Assembly: GCA_010029945.1 (NCBI GenBank)
Contig: RGQW01000035.1
Span: 1 to 12,329, forward strand
Reading direction: 5' to 3'
Source: Actinomycetota bacterium
Lineage (GTDB): Bacteria > Actinomycetota > Actinomycetes > S36-B12
Length of the DNA: 12,329 bases
Shown here: positions 1 through 7,491 of the stretch, piece after piece
Position numbering within the stretch: position 1 is the stretch's first letter
How the letters are laid out: each line of letters begins with the position of its first letter
The notes under the pieces: model-generated
The model's input: the letters and a program-made list of their open reading frames with translations, nothing else
Databases searched by the model: none
What the model was told of the DNA's origin: nothing
Position numbers and translations under genes: made by a program

Positions 1-480
1 AATGGGGAATCCGAGGCTGGCGAAGGTGCTCCACAGGCTCACGGCGGTGATGGCCGCGGTTGCCGATGTGGCCGGGATTTTGTAGCTCGCGAGCATCCCG
101 AACTGAACCGCCAATCCGACCGCTCCGCCGGCGGGTACGCCGTTGCTGATGGTGAAGCTTGCCTGCTTCACCTGCTGGGATTGCCAGTACCGCAAGCGAG
201 GTTCGGCGGCCATGAAGATCAATCCGTACATCGCCAAGTACACGACGACGGTGACAGCAATGATCACCACGGCGATCCACGACATCGACTGCAGTGACTC
301 CATCGCGTCGCTGTAACTTCCGATCTGCGGAATGACCTGCCAGAAAATCAGAACGATGACGCCTAATCCGAGTGCGCCAAGTGCGATGGACTTGCGGGGG
401 TCCAGTGTGGCCCGCGGCATGTCGGGAGTCTGCGAGTTCTCTTCGCCATCACTCGGTGCGGCGTCGGCATGGTCCCGCAT
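1..480 (-). CDS. Lysylphosphatidylglycerol synthase TM-region / flippase-like membrane protein, N-terminal part (cut by window edge)
   Basis: An open frame runs leftward from an ATG at 480 to the edge without a stop, giving the first 160 residues. Residues 1-30 are polar, probably cytoplasmic. Hydrophobic segments follow at about 31-50 and 67-90, then a stretch containing SNGVPAGGAVGLAVQ (about 112-125) and another hydrophobic segment near 138-160. The Asn-Gly-Pro-Gly-Gly pattern between membrane helices, followed by a small-residue-rich helix, is typical of the lysylphosphatidylglycerol synthase TM domain / UPF0104 (YbhN, AglD2-like) family of integral membrane proteins, often linked to lipid or lipid-linked sugar handling. 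The substrate cannot be told from this fragment. The start is uncertain: GAGGG directly abuts the ATG at 480, and an in-frame ATG at 420 is an alternative. It diverges from the VOC gene with 65 bp between starts; no promoter is obvious there. Confidence 0.7.
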   Translation of the reverse strand, partial: MRDHADAAPSDGEENSQTPDMPRATLDPRKSIALGALGLGVIVLIFWQVIPQIGSYSDAMESLQSMSWIAVVIIAVTVVVYLAMYGLIFMAAEPRLRYWQSQQVKQASFTISNGVPAGGAVGLAVQFGMLASYKIPATSATAAITAVSLWSTFASLGFPI

Positions 481-545
481 CCCTCGAGCCTGCCATACCC
501 CGACCCCCCGAATCTCCCCACCGAGCCATTGGGCAAGATGAAGGT

Positions 546-1184
546 ATGCGTCTTGACCACCTGTCCTATGCATGCACAACAAGCGAGATCGCAGACGTGG
601 TTCAGCGCATCGGGTCAGACCTCGGAGGAACGTTCGTCGATGGCGGCCGCCACCCTTCGTTCGGCACCCGCAATTTCATTCTCCCGCTGGCTGGCGGCTG
701 CTACGTCGAGGTGGTCAGCGCGCTCGACCACCCCGCCGCACTGAAGGCTCCCTTCGGCCAGGCCGTACATCGCCGAGCCGAGCATGGCGGCGGATGGCTC
801 AGTTGGGTTCTGGCCGTCGACGACATCGGCCCGGTCGAGCAACGATTCGGACGGGAGGCAACCCGCGGGAAACGTATTCGTCCTGATGGTGTCGAACTGT
901 GTTGGCAGCAAATCGGCATCCTGAACACCCTGGATCGGCCGGAGGTTCCCTTTTTCGTGCATTGGGATTGCCCCGATACCGAGCACCCGAGCGCGACGGG
1001 TGGCACACAAGCGTCCATCGCTGTCGACACGATCGAGTTGTCCGGGGACCACACATCGGTTGTCGAAGTAGTCGGATCCGACGTCGGGCTCGACGACACC
1101 AAAGTGACCTGGGTCGAGGACGATGAGCCGGGGGTATCCGCCGTCGTTTTTCGGACCGCCAACGGCTCTGTTCGGATCGACTGA
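546..1184 (+). CDS. VOC superfamily, Glyoxalase_3-like domain protein
   Basis: This 212-residue protein matches the actinobacterial 'glyoxalase-like domain' (Glyoxalase_3, VOC fold) proteins. The landmarks are MRLDHLSYA at the N terminus, GGRHPSFGTRN (33-43), YVEVV (53-57), LDHPAALKAPFGQAV (60-74), GGGWLSWVL (81-89) and RIRPDGVELCWQQIG (110-124). His5 and Glu55 sit where VOC proteins usually carry metal ligands, but I cannot verify this without a structure. No substrate is known for this group as far as I can tell, so glyoxalase activity should not be assumed. The frame is open further upstream, to 372, but the family begins at MRLDHLSYA, so 546 was chosen; AAGG lies very close (541-544), making a poor ribosome binding site. 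It is convergent with the YghZ-like reductase gene, with 69 bp between stops and no clear terminator. Confidence 0.8.
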   Translation: MRLDHLSYACTTSEIADVVQRIGSDLGGTFVDGGRHPSFGTRNFILPLAGGCYVEVVSALDHPAALKAPFGQAVHRRAEHGGGWLSWVLAVDDIGPVEQRFGREATRGKRIRPDGVELCWQQIGILNTLDRPEVPFFVHWDCPDTEHPSATGGTQASIAVDTIELSGDHTSVVEVVGSDVGLDDTKVTWVEDDEPGVSAVVFRTANGSVRID

Positions 1185-1253
1185 CTCCGGTCGATTAATC
1201 CGCGCGGCAGCCCGCCTGTCTGCGATCGGAATCCATAGCTGTCGGTGAGCCGG

Positions 1254-2300
1254 CTACGGCAGTCGTGACTGCTCCCGCCACAGATCAATTCCGCCCTCGA
1301 CAGCCACCTCGTCGATGGCTGCAATCTCACTCTCGCTGAACGCCAGGTTGTCCACGGCCCCGACAGTTTCGCGGAGTTGGTCAGCCGAACTCGCACCCAC
1401 CAGAGTCGTCGTGACCCGCGGATCGCGCAACGTCCATGCCACAGCCATCTGGGCCAGGCTTTGGCCTCTCTCGCGCGCTATCTGCGCCAGGGCACGAAGG
1501 CGATCTGCGTTCTCGGCATTAAGGAAGGCCGGGTCCAGTGATTTGCCTTCTGTTGCGCGGGAGCCTTCGGGGATTCCATCCACGTAGCGATCGGTCAACA
1601 TTCCCTGAGCGAGGGGGCTGAACGTGATGGATCCAGCTCCCACGGTTGTCAGGGCGTCGAGCAGACCGTCGTCTTCGATCCAGCGATTCAACAGCGAGTA
1701 GGACGGCTGGTGAATCAGCAGAGGTACGCCGAGGTCGGCCAGGATCTCCGCAGCCCGAAGGGTGCGTGCGGGGCCGTAGGAGGAAATACCGACATACAGC
1801 GCCTTGCCCTGGGAAACGGCGGTGGCTAACGCGCCCATGGATTCTTCGAGAGGCGTGTTCGGGTCGGGTCGGTGGTGGTAAAAGATGTCGACGTAGTCCA
1901 GGCCAAGCCGCTCGAGGCTCTGGTCCAGGCTGGCCAGCATGTATTTGCGAGACCCGAGATCCCCGTAGGGGCCTGGCCACATGTCCCACCCTGCCTTGGA
2001 AGAGATGACCAGTTCGTCTCGATACCGGGCAAAATCCTCGCGCAAGATGCGTCCGGCGTTGATTTCAGCCGACCCGAACGGCGGACCGTAGTTGTTCGCG
2101 AGATCGAAGTGGGTGATTCCAAGGTCGAAGGCCGTGTGCATGATCTCTCGCTGCGTGGCCAGAGGTTTGTCGTCGCCGAAGTTATGCCAGAACCCCAAAC
2201 TGATCAGCGGTAAATCGAGCCCACTGCGACCGCATCGGCGATAGGGCATCCGACCGTCGTACCGATCGGGATCGGGCAAGTAGTGTGGGGCGATATCCAT
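1254..2300 (-). CDS. Aldo/keto reductase, YghZ/Gpr (AKR14) type
   Basis: The 348-residue product matches E. coli YghZ (L-glyceraldehyde 3-phosphate reductase, about 346 residues) along its whole length: YRRCGRSGLDLPLISLG (20-36), the WHNFG motif (38-42), ITHFDLANNYGPPFGSAE (62-79), RYRDELVISSKAGWDMWPGPYG (92-113), YVDIFYHHRPD (136-146), GKALYVGISSY and LLIHQPSYSLLNRW. The AKR catalytic tetrad is visible as Asp66, Tyr71, Lys102 and His143. It is a soluble NADPH-dependent carbonyl reductase; YghZ reduces L-glyceraldehyde 3-phosphate and methylglyoxal, which is the likeliest type of role here. The frame stays open to 2471, but that extension is antisense to the neighbouring reductase gene and unlike the family, so ATG 2300 was chosen; no strong Shine-Dalgarno precedes it. 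The gene diverges from the AKR5-type gene with 39 bp between starts, so at least one promoter must reach into the other gene. Confidence 0.9.
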   Translation of the reverse strand: MDIAPHYLPDPDRYDGRMPYRRCGRSGLDLPLISLGFWHNFGDDKPLATQREIMHTAFDLGITHFDLANNYGPPFGSAEINAGRILREDFARYRDELVISSKAGWDMWPGPYGDLGSRKYMLASLDQSLERLGLDYVDIFYHHRPDPNTPLEESMGALATAVSQGKALYVGISSYGPARTLRAAEILADLGVPLLIHQPSYSLLNRWIEDDGLLDALTTVGAGSITFSPLAQGMLTDRYVDGIPEGSRATEGKSLDPAFLNAENADRLRALAQIARERGQSLAQMAVAWTLRDPRVTTTLVGASSADQLRETVGAVDNLAFSESEIAAIDEVAVEGGIDLWREQSRLP

Positions 2301-2339
2301 AGACGGATTGTGGCAGTGATCGGCGAGAGTGGAGAGCAA

Positions 2340-3173
2340 GTGTCGAATATTCCGCACGTGACAATGAATGATGATCGATCGATCCCCCAAATCGGTCTGG
2401 GCGTGTGGCAGGTGCCCGACGATGTGGCAACCGAGGCATGTCTGACAGCCTTCGAGGCCGGTTATCGGCACATCGACACAGCCGCGCTCTACGGGAACGA
2501 AGAGGGCGTGGGCCGGGCCATCAGAGCATCCGGGCTATCCCGAGACGAGCTTTTCATCACGACCAAAGTGTGGAATACCGACCATGGGCGTGCCCGCACG
2601 ACAGACGCGATGCAGGCCTCCCTCGACAGGTTGGGCCTGGACTACGTCGACCTCTATCTCATTCACTGGCCCACGCCCGACAGAGGTCTGTACGTCGAAA
2701 CCTGGGAAACGGTTCTGGAACTCAAGGAGCAGGGCAAGACGCTCTCAGCCGGTGTTTCCAACTTCCACCCGTCCCACCTGCGCACCATCATCGATGCGAC
2801 GGGCGTAACTCCCACTATCAACCAGGTGGAGCTCCACCCATGGCTGCCCCAGCGAGAGGTACGGGCGGCCGATGACGAGCACGCAGTGGTCACGGAGGCC
2901 TGGTCACCGCTTGCTTCAGGCGGCCTCATCGACAACGCCGTCCTGGCCGACATCGGCAGCAAGCACGGAAAGAGCAGCGCTCAGGTCATGATCCGCTGGC
3001 ACCTGCAGATCGGGAATGTCGTTCTGCCAAAGTCGGTCACGGCCGAGCGGATCGTCAGCAACATCGACGTGTTCGATTTCGAGCTCGATGCCGATGACCT
3101 CATCGCTATCGAAGGCCTTGAGGACCCGTCACGTCGCACGGGTCCGAACCCGGACGTCTTCAACGAGGCCTAG
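2340..3173 (+). CDS. Aldo/keto reductase, AKR5 family (2,5-diketo-gluconate reductase-like)
   Basis: This 277-residue TIM-barrel oxidoreductase belongs with the AKR5C enzymes (DkgA/DkgB and the mycobacterial AKRs). Visible motifs are IPQIGLGVWQV (15-25), GYRHIDTAALYGNEEGVG (41-58), LFITTKVWN (71-79), LDYVDLYLIHWP (100-111), GVSNF, NQVELHPWLPQ and, near the C terminus, VVLPKSVTAERI, the loop that holds the 2'-phosphate of NADPH. The catalytic tetrad is Asp46, Tyr51, Lys76 and His109. The probable reaction is NADPH-dependent reduction of small aldehydes and ketones such as methylglyoxal or diketo sugars; the true substrate is not shown by sequence. GTG 2340 was chosen over the in-frame ATG 2283 because GGAGAG lies at 2331-2336, with 3 nt before the GTG, and because ATG 2283 lies within the start region of the opposing reductase gene. 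It converges with the lipoprotein gene, 50 bp apart. Confidence 0.88.
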   Translation: MSNIPHVTMNDDRSIPQIGLGVWQVPDDVATEACLTAFEAGYRHIDTAALYGNEEGVGRAIRASGLSRDELFITTKVWNTDHGRARTTDAMQASLDRLGLDYVDLYLIHWPTPDRGLYVETWETVLELKEQGKTLSAGVSNFHPSHLRTIIDATGVTPTINQVELHPWLPQREVRAADDEHAVVTEAWSPLASGGLIDNAVLADIGSKHGKSSAQVMIRWHLQIGNVVLPKSVTAERIVSNIDVFDFELDADDLIAIEGLEDPSRRTGPNPDVFNEA

Positions 3174-3223
3174 TCACCGGCTCCGACGGATCGGGACGGA
3201 TCACCGTTGCCGCTGGCGCGACC

Positions 3224-3745
3224 TCACGCGGTGCGTGCGTCCAAGTTCTCCTGAGGCAGCATGTCTCCCGCGGCTTCGCAGCTTCGTTCGATGCGTGACG
3301 CAGACCTCTCGATTCGTCGCATTTGCTTCTTCTTGATGCCATCGGTGCCTTTGTCGGCCTCGACGCGACTGAGATTCTTCTGGATGCGGTTGGCATTGAC
3401 CAGCACGCGTTCGGGCAGATCGCCGGAGATGTACGCCTCTTCGGCGTCCGTCACCAGCGTGTCGGTCAGGCCCTTCAACTCCGCGAGCATCTCTTTCTTC
3501 GCCTTCTTCTTCGCGTCCGGCTTGGAATTGATCTCGCTCAACTTGAGGTCAAGGGCGAAGTAACTCGTGCATGCGGGGATGACCTCGATGGCCTCGTCGA
3601 TCTCCACGTCAAGGGCGTCCGAGGGTGCCTCACTCGGGGTCACGTCCTCCGCCGCCGGCTCCTCGTCGCCTCCCCCGCAGGCCGCCAGGCTGACCGCTAG
3701 GACGCAACTCGCTGCGACCGCCATCAACTTCCGCGTTCCTCGCAT
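3224..3745 (-). CDS. Predicted lipoprotein of unknown function
   Basis: This 173-residue protein has a classic lipoprotein signal: MRGTRKLM, a hydrophobic core, then the lipobox LAAC with the lipidated Cys23. The start at 3745 is supported by GGAGGG 5 nt upstream of the ATG; the longer open frame back to 4003 is arginine-rich and unlike a real N terminus. After the signal comes a Gly, Glu, Asp, Pro, Ala and Ser-rich tether (24-55), strongly acidic, then a probably all-helical domain with many Lys/Arg (KPDAKKKAKKEM at 76-87; DGIKKKQMRRIERSASRIER at 135-154). Besides Cys14 in the signal and Cys23, the mature part has just two cysteines, Cys59 and Cys156, near the two ends of the helical domain, which could form a disulfide. 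I recognise no family and assign no function. It would be anchored to the outer face of the cytoplasmic membrane. It follows no gene in its own direction, so it is probably monocistronic. Confidence 0.75.
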   Translation of the reverse strand: MRGTRKLMAVAASCVLAVSLAACGGGDEEPAAEDVTPSEAPSDALDVEIDEAIEVIPACTSYFALDLKLSEINSKPDAKKKAKKEMLAELKGLTDTLVTDAEEAYISGDLPERVLVNANRIQKNLSRVEADKGTDGIKKKQMRRIERSASRIERSCEAAGDMLPQENLDARTA

Positions 3746-3881
3746 GTCAACCCTCCGTCGCGCCCTTGGGGACTCCGTCACGAAAGCGTAACGCGACGAG
3801 CACGATCGCGCCGTGTTTTTGCCACCCTGGCGCGCCGAGAATCGATGAGGGCACAGGAGGCGGGTGCTAGGCCCCTGCGCG

Positions 3882-3919
3882 CCAATGCGGCGCCGACTCG
3901 GTGCTCGACGCCGCATTGG
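3882..3919 (-). terminator. Strong hairpin after nrdJ, probable transcription terminator
   Basis: CCAATGCGGCG (3882-3892) and CGCCGCATTGG (3909-3919) are perfect 11-bp inverted repeats around a 16-nt loop. On the minus strand the hairpin begins 10 nt after the nrdJ stop codon, the expected place for an intrinsic terminator. No T tract follows, but many actinobacterial terminators lack one, so termination is inferred from position and stem strength. Confidence 0.65.
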
Positions 3920-3929
3920 TGGGGTCGTA

Positions 3930-6743
3930 TCAACTGCAGCCGGACGTGCTCCCGCAGCCTTCGCAGACGTAGCAGCTGCCGGCTGGGCGCATCTTGATGC
4001 CACAGGTCATGCACAAGGGCGCGTCCGACGCGGTTCCGGTGATCTCTTCGAGCAGTTCGGCGCTGGAGTGGGCGCTACTGGCGGCAGCCATCTCCCCCGC
4101 CGGGGCTGACTGCTCATCGACCGCAAGGTCTACTGCTGGAGCAGCCTCGACCTGCGGTGTCTCGTACTGCTGGGTAACGGTCGCCGCGCGCTCATCGGCC
4201 GTGAAGATCCCGAGCGCCTCACGCTTGTCCAACGGCAGGTGATCCAACGCCAAACGACGGAAGATGTAGTCCATGATCGACTGGCTCATCCTGATGTCTG
4301 GATCGTCGGTCATACCTGCTGGCTCGAAGCGCATGTTGACGAACTTGGATACGAAGGCTTCCAACGGCACGCCGTACTGCAGCGCGATCGAAATGGCGAT
4401 GGAGAAGGCATCCATCACGCCCGCGAGCGTCGAACCCTGCTTGCCGAGCTTGAGGAATACCTCGCCGAGCTCTCCATCCTCGTAACTGCCCGCCGTCAGG
4501 TAGCCCTCGGCACCTGCCACCGAGAAGCTGGTGGTTCGACTCGGCCGTGACTTCGGCAAACGCCGCCGGATCGGCTGACCGATTCCCTCGATAGCGGCCT
4601 CCACTTGCGCATCGACCTTCGTCGCCTTTGCATCGGACAGCGGCTGGCCGACCTTGCAGTTATCGCGATAGATCGCGAGTGCCTTGAGGCCCTGCTTCCA
4701 ACCCTCGTAGTAGATCTCCTCTACTTCTTCGATGGTCGCGGTCTCCGGCATGTTCACCGTCTTGGAGATGGCACCGGAAATAAACGACTGCACCGCAGCC
4801 ATCATCCGAACGTGACCCATCGGAGAAATGGACCGGGCTCCCATTGCGGTGTCGAAGATCGCATAGTGCTCGGTCTTCAGTCCAGGAGCGTCCACAACGT
4901 GTCCGTTCTCCGAGATGTACTCCACGATGGCTTCGATCGTTTCTTCGGTGTAGCCGAGCTTGCGCAGTGCGCGAGGGATCGTCTGGTTGACGATCTGCAT
5001 CGAGCCACCACCCACGAGCTTCTTGAACTTCACCAGTGAGAAGTCCGGCTCGATTCCCGTGGTATCGCAGTCCATCATGAAGCCGATGGTCCCGGTGGGA
5101 GCGAGGACGGAGGCCTGCGCGTTCCGCCACCCGTTCTTCTCACCCGTGGTCAGGCATTCCTCCCATGTCTTCACCGCGAGCTTGAGAACGTCGCCGTCCA
5201 AGCTCGACACGGTCCGCACATCGTCGTTGGCCGATGCGTGCTTGCGCATGACGCGCTTGTGGGCATCGACGTTTCGCGCGTAGCCGTCGTAGGGACCGAC
5301 GACTCCGGCGAGCTCGGCGCTGCGCTTGTACGCGGTTCCGGTCATCAGCGATGTGATGGCTGCAGCGAAGGAGCGACCAGCGTCGGAGTCGTACGGAAGA
5401 CCCGTCGCCATCAGCAGCGCACCGAGATTCGCGTATCCGATACCGAGTTGGCGGTACCGGCGAGTGGTGTCGCCGATCGCCTCCGTCGGGAAGTCAGCGA
5501 AGGAGATCGAGATGTCCATCGCGGTAATAACGAACTCCACACTCTTGGCGAACCTCTCCGCATCGAATGTGTCGTCTTCCTTCAGGAAGGTCATCAAGTT
5601 CAAGCTCGCCAGGTTGCATGAGGAGTTGTCCAGGCTCATGTATTCCGAGCAGGGGTTGGACGCGTTGATCCGCCCCGTTTCCGGATTGGTGTGCCAATCG
5701 TTGATGGTGTCGTCGTACTGAATTCCCGGATCCGCGCAGGCCCAAGCGGCCTCCGCCATGGTCCGGAAGAGCCCCTTGGCGCTCACCGTCTCCACAACCT
5801 CGCCGTCGGTACGAGCCCGAAGCCCGAAATCCTCGTCCGCCTCCAGTGCCCGCATGAACTCATCGGAGACTCGCACCGAGTTGTTGGCGTTCTGGTACTG
5901 AACCGACGTGATGTCTTTTCCACCGAGGTCCATGTCGTATCCCGCGTCGCGCAGAACCCGGATCTTGTCCTCTTCTCGGACCTTGGTCTCGATGAACTCC
6001 TCGATGTCGGGGTGATCGACATCGAGCACCACCATCTTCGCGGCCCGACGCGTTGCACCGCCAGACTTGATCGTGCCTGCGGAGGCATCCGCCCCACGCA
6101 TGAACGACACGGGTCCGGACGCCGTGCCACCAGAGGAACGCAGGAGTTCTTTGCTCGAACGAATGCGCGACAGGTTCAGCCCGGCACCGGAGCCACCCTT
6201 GAAAATGAAACCCTCTTCTTTGTACCAATTCAAGATGGAGTCCATCGTGTCGTCGACACTCAAGATGAAGCAGGCACTCACCTGCTGCGGAGCCGTGGTG
6301 CCGACGTTGAACCACACCGGAGAGTTGAAGCTGAAGACCTGGTGCAACAGCATGTAGGTCAACTCATGCTCGAAGATCTCCGCGTCCTCGTCCGACCCGA
6401 AGTAGCCGTTGTCCCGTCCGGCTTTGGTATAGGTCAAGACCACGCGATCGATCAACTGCTTGAGGCTCCACTCCCGCGACTCGGTGCCCACTGCACCGCG
6501 GAAGTACTTTGTCGTGACGATCGTCGACGCGTTCACACTCCAAAAGTCGGGGAACTCAACACCCTGCTGCTCGAACACCACCTCCCCGGTCTTCCAGTTG
6601 TTCTGCACCACGTCACGGCGCTCCCAGGTGACGTCGTCGTAGGGATGCCGTCCCGCCGTGGTGTAGAGCCGCTCCATCGTCAGGCCGGGGCCTTGGAGGG
6701 TGTTGTGCACGAACGGTGCGGGTGTGCTGATTGTTTGGGACAT
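3930..6743 (-). CDS. nrdJ: Adenosylcobalamin-dependent (class II) ribonucleoside-diphosphate reductase
   Basis: The enzyme makes deoxyribonucleotides for DNA synthesis and repair in the cytoplasm, using adenosylcobalamin to generate the thiyl radical, so it needs no oxygen. The 937 residues follow Streptomyces NrdJ (about 960 residues) from end to end. Visible landmarks: GVEFPDFWSVNA (61-72), VSACFILS with the first redox Cys158, the finger-loop NPCSE with Asn363, Cys365 and Glu367 as the catalytic triad, the second redox Cys376, and the phosphate-binding APTGTIG (548-554). An Ala/Glu-rich tail linker (about 855-905) leads to a cysteine cluster, CMTC (911-914) and CYVCEGCGSTSGC (924-936), which ends the protein and probably re-reduces the active site or binds zinc. 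I see no N-terminal ATP-cone. AAAGG lies 8 nt before the ATG. nrdR lies 47 bp upstream in the same direction, so the two are probably co-transcribed. Confidence 0.97.
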   Translation of the reverse strand: MSQTISTPAPFVHNTLQGPGLTMERLYTTAGRHPYDDVTWERRDVVQNNWKTGEVVFEQQGVEFPDFWSVNASTIVTTKYFRGAVGTESREWSLKQLIDRVVLTYTKAGRDNGYFGSDEDAEIFEHELTYMLLHQVFSFNSPVWFNVGTTAPQQVSACFILSVDDTMDSILNWYKEEGFIFKGGSGAGLNLSRIRSSKELLRSSGGTASGPVSFMRGADASAGTIKSGGATRRAAKMVVLDVDHPDIEEFIETKVREEDKIRVLRDAGYDMDLGGKDITSVQYQNANNSVRVSDEFMRALEADEDFGLRARTDGEVVETVSAKGLFRTMAEAAWACADPGIQYDDTINDWHTNPETGRINASNPCSEYMSLDNSSCNLASLNLMTFLKEDDTFDAERFAKSVEFVITAMDISISFADFPTEAIGDTTRRYRQLGIGYANLGALLMATGLPYDSDAGRSFAAAITSLMTGTAYKRSAELAGVVGPYDGYARNVDAHKRVMRKHASANDDVRTVSSLDGDVLKLAVKTWEECLTTGEKNGWRNAQASVLAPTGTIGFMMDCDTTGIEPDFSLVKFKKLVGGGSMQIVNQTIPRALRKLGYTEETIEAIVEYISENGHVVDAPGLKTEHYAIFDTAMGARSISPMGHVRMMAAVQSFISGAISKTVNMPETATIEEVEEIYYEGWKQGLKALAIYRDNCKVGQPLSDAKATKVDAQVEAAIEGIGQPIRRRLPKSRPSRTTSFSVAGAEGYLTAGSYEDGELGEVFLKLGKQGSTLAGVMDAFSIAISIALQYGVPLEAFVSKFVNMRFEPAGMTDDPDIRMSQSIMDYIFRRLALDHLPLDKREALGIFTADERAATVTQQYETPQVEAAPAVDLAVDEQSAPAGEMAAASSAHSSAELLEEITGTASDAPLCMTCGIKMRPAGSCYVCEGCGSTSGCS

Positions 6744-6790
6744 CGGTGGTGCCTTTCTTGCTGGTGCGGAACGGACGGATATTTCTGGTT

Positions 6791-7309
6791 CTAGGTCGGG
6801 GAAGAATCTCGTGCGGGTGTGACATCGGCGTGCTCGCGGCGAGCCGGCTCATGAGCCGTTGGCTCCCCTTCTGCGCGAAGCAGCGTGATCTCTGCTTCGA
6901 AATCTTCTAGCGAATCAAAGCTGCGGTAGACGGACGCAAACCTCAGATAGGCGACTTCGTCCAGTTCGCGGAGCGGGCCAAGAATGGCCAGCCCCACTTC
7001 TTCGGCTGGAATTTCTGCATTACCGGTGGCGCGAAGTGCATCTCTTACCTGTTGGGCGAGGATCGCGATCTGGTCGTCTTCGACGGGACGCCCCTGACAC
7101 GCCTTGCGGACACCCGCCACGACTTTCGCCCGGGAGAAAGGCTCGCTGGCCCCTGATCGCTTCACCACATTCAACTGGGCCGTTTCTGACGTCGTGAAAC
7201 GTCGGCCGCAGCTCAAGCATTCCCGTCGGCGCCGGATGGCGCTGCCTTCCTCTGATGTGCGCGAGTCGACGACCCGTGAGTCCTCCTCACGGCAAAAAGG
7301 ACACCTCAT
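6791..7309 (-). CDS. nrdR: Transcriptional repressor NrdR
   Basis: NrdR is the ATP/dATP-sensing repressor of ribonucleotide reductase genes. The N-terminal zinc ribbon is complete (MRCPFC and CLSCGRRF, giving Cys3, Cys6, Cys31 and Cys34), with the basic RRRREC segment that contacts DNA. The ATP-cone follows at about residues 46-136 (LNVVKRSGASEPFSRAKVV, then EIPAEEVGLAILGPLRELDEVAYLRFASVYRSF). Residues after about 145 form a charged, probably disordered tail; the total of 172 is slightly longer than the usual 150-160. GGGAGG lies about 5 nt before the ATG, a strong ribosome binding site. It is the first gene of the nrdRJ operon and would repress it and itself through the operator-like palindrome upstream, an arrangement known in Streptomyces. 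Confidence 0.97.
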   Translation of the reverse strand: MRCPFCREEDSRVVDSRTSEEGSAIRRRRECLSCGRRFTTSETAQLNVVKRSGASEPFSRAKVVAGVRKACQGRPVEDDQIAILAQQVRDALRATGNAEIPAEEVGLAILGPLRELDEVAYLRFASVYRSFDSLEDFEAEITLLRAEGEPTAHEPARREHADVTPARDSSPT

Positions 7310-7358
7310 GGGTTCCTCCCGTCACTCTCGTCACATCTGTATCGCCATTACTGCCGTC

Positions 7359-7421
7359 TGTGGGGATTTATGGGGAAATCCTGTGGACGAACTGTGCAGT
7401 AGTACCACAACCTGTGGACGA
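7359..7421 (-). promoter_or_regulatory. Cluster of DnaA-box-like sites upstream of nrdR
   Basis: On the minus strand, TCGTCCACA occurs twice (plus-strand 7382-7390 and 7413-7421), 8 of 9 bases matching the actinobacterial DnaA box TTGTCCACA. Both lie in an exact 12-bp direct repeat, CCTGTGGACGAA (7380-7391 and 7411-7422), 31 bp apart or about three helical turns. A weaker relative, ATCCCCACA, lies at 7359-7367. DnaA is known to act on nrdAB in E. coli; here the assignment is by resemblance only. The 31-bp spacing is also what paired NrdR boxes show, so the repeats may belong to the NrdR operator instead. Confidence 0.4.
7405..7420. promoter_or_regulatory. Possible degenerate second NrdR half-site
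   Basis: CCACAAC followed by CTGTGG (7405-7417) is a small inverted repeat, CCACA/TGTGG, around 3 nt. A 16-bp window here is centred about 32 bp from the centre of the better NrdR-box candidate, the spacing expected for a NrdR pair. Only the left half resembles NrdR boxes; the right half overlaps the DnaA-like repeat, so this is a weak call. Confidence 0.25.
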
Positions 7422-7433
7422 ATCACATGCGTG

Positions 7434-7455
7434 TGACTACTACATCTAGGGGTCA
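7434..7455. promoter_or_regulatory. Candidate NrdR box (operator of nrdRJ)
   Basis: A 22-bp imperfect palindrome: TGAC at 7434-7437 and GTCA at 7452-7455 flank the core CTACATCTAG (7440-7449), all centred at 7444.5. The core fits the C-T-A-n-A-T-n-T-A-G pattern of NrdR boxes (family consensus like ACACTATATATAGTGT). It lies 125-146 nt upstream of the nrdR start. Assignment rests on motif resemblance and location. Confidence 0.5.
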
Positions 7456-7470
7456 GACTGTAGGGCTAGT

Positions 7471-7491
7471 GGACGCCGGGCGCAAGCGTCC
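7471..7491 (-). terminator. Weak hairpin after the SGNH hydrolase gene, possible terminator
   Basis: GGACGC (7471-7476) and GCGTCC (7486-7491) form a 6-bp GC-rich stem around 9 nt, 35 nt beyond the SGNH hydrolase stop on the minus strand and just before the nrdR operator candidate. A second small stem, GCCC/GGGC at 7503-7514, lies nearer the stop. Neither has a T tract. If they do not terminate, SOS-driven transcription could run on into nrdRJ. Confidence 0.3.

Noticed and set aside
372..545. N-terminal extension of the VOC protein from ATG 372
   Set aside because: The added 58 residues are Arg/Pro-rich, overlap the divergent membrane-protein gene and are absent from the family.
1185..1253. 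Terminator between the convergent VOC and YghZ-like genes
   Set aside because: Only short imperfect repeats such as GATTAATC; no stable stem found by eye.
2345..2352. GAATATTC palindrome at the start of the AKR5-type gene
   Set aside because: An 8-bp palindrome inside coding sequence, with no extended symmetry; probably chance.
5691..6794. Long open frame (367 codons) on the plus strand opposite nrdJ
   Set aside because: It is antisense to a highly conserved nrdJ, has no recognisable domains or ribosome binding site, and such mirror frames are common in GC-rich DNA.
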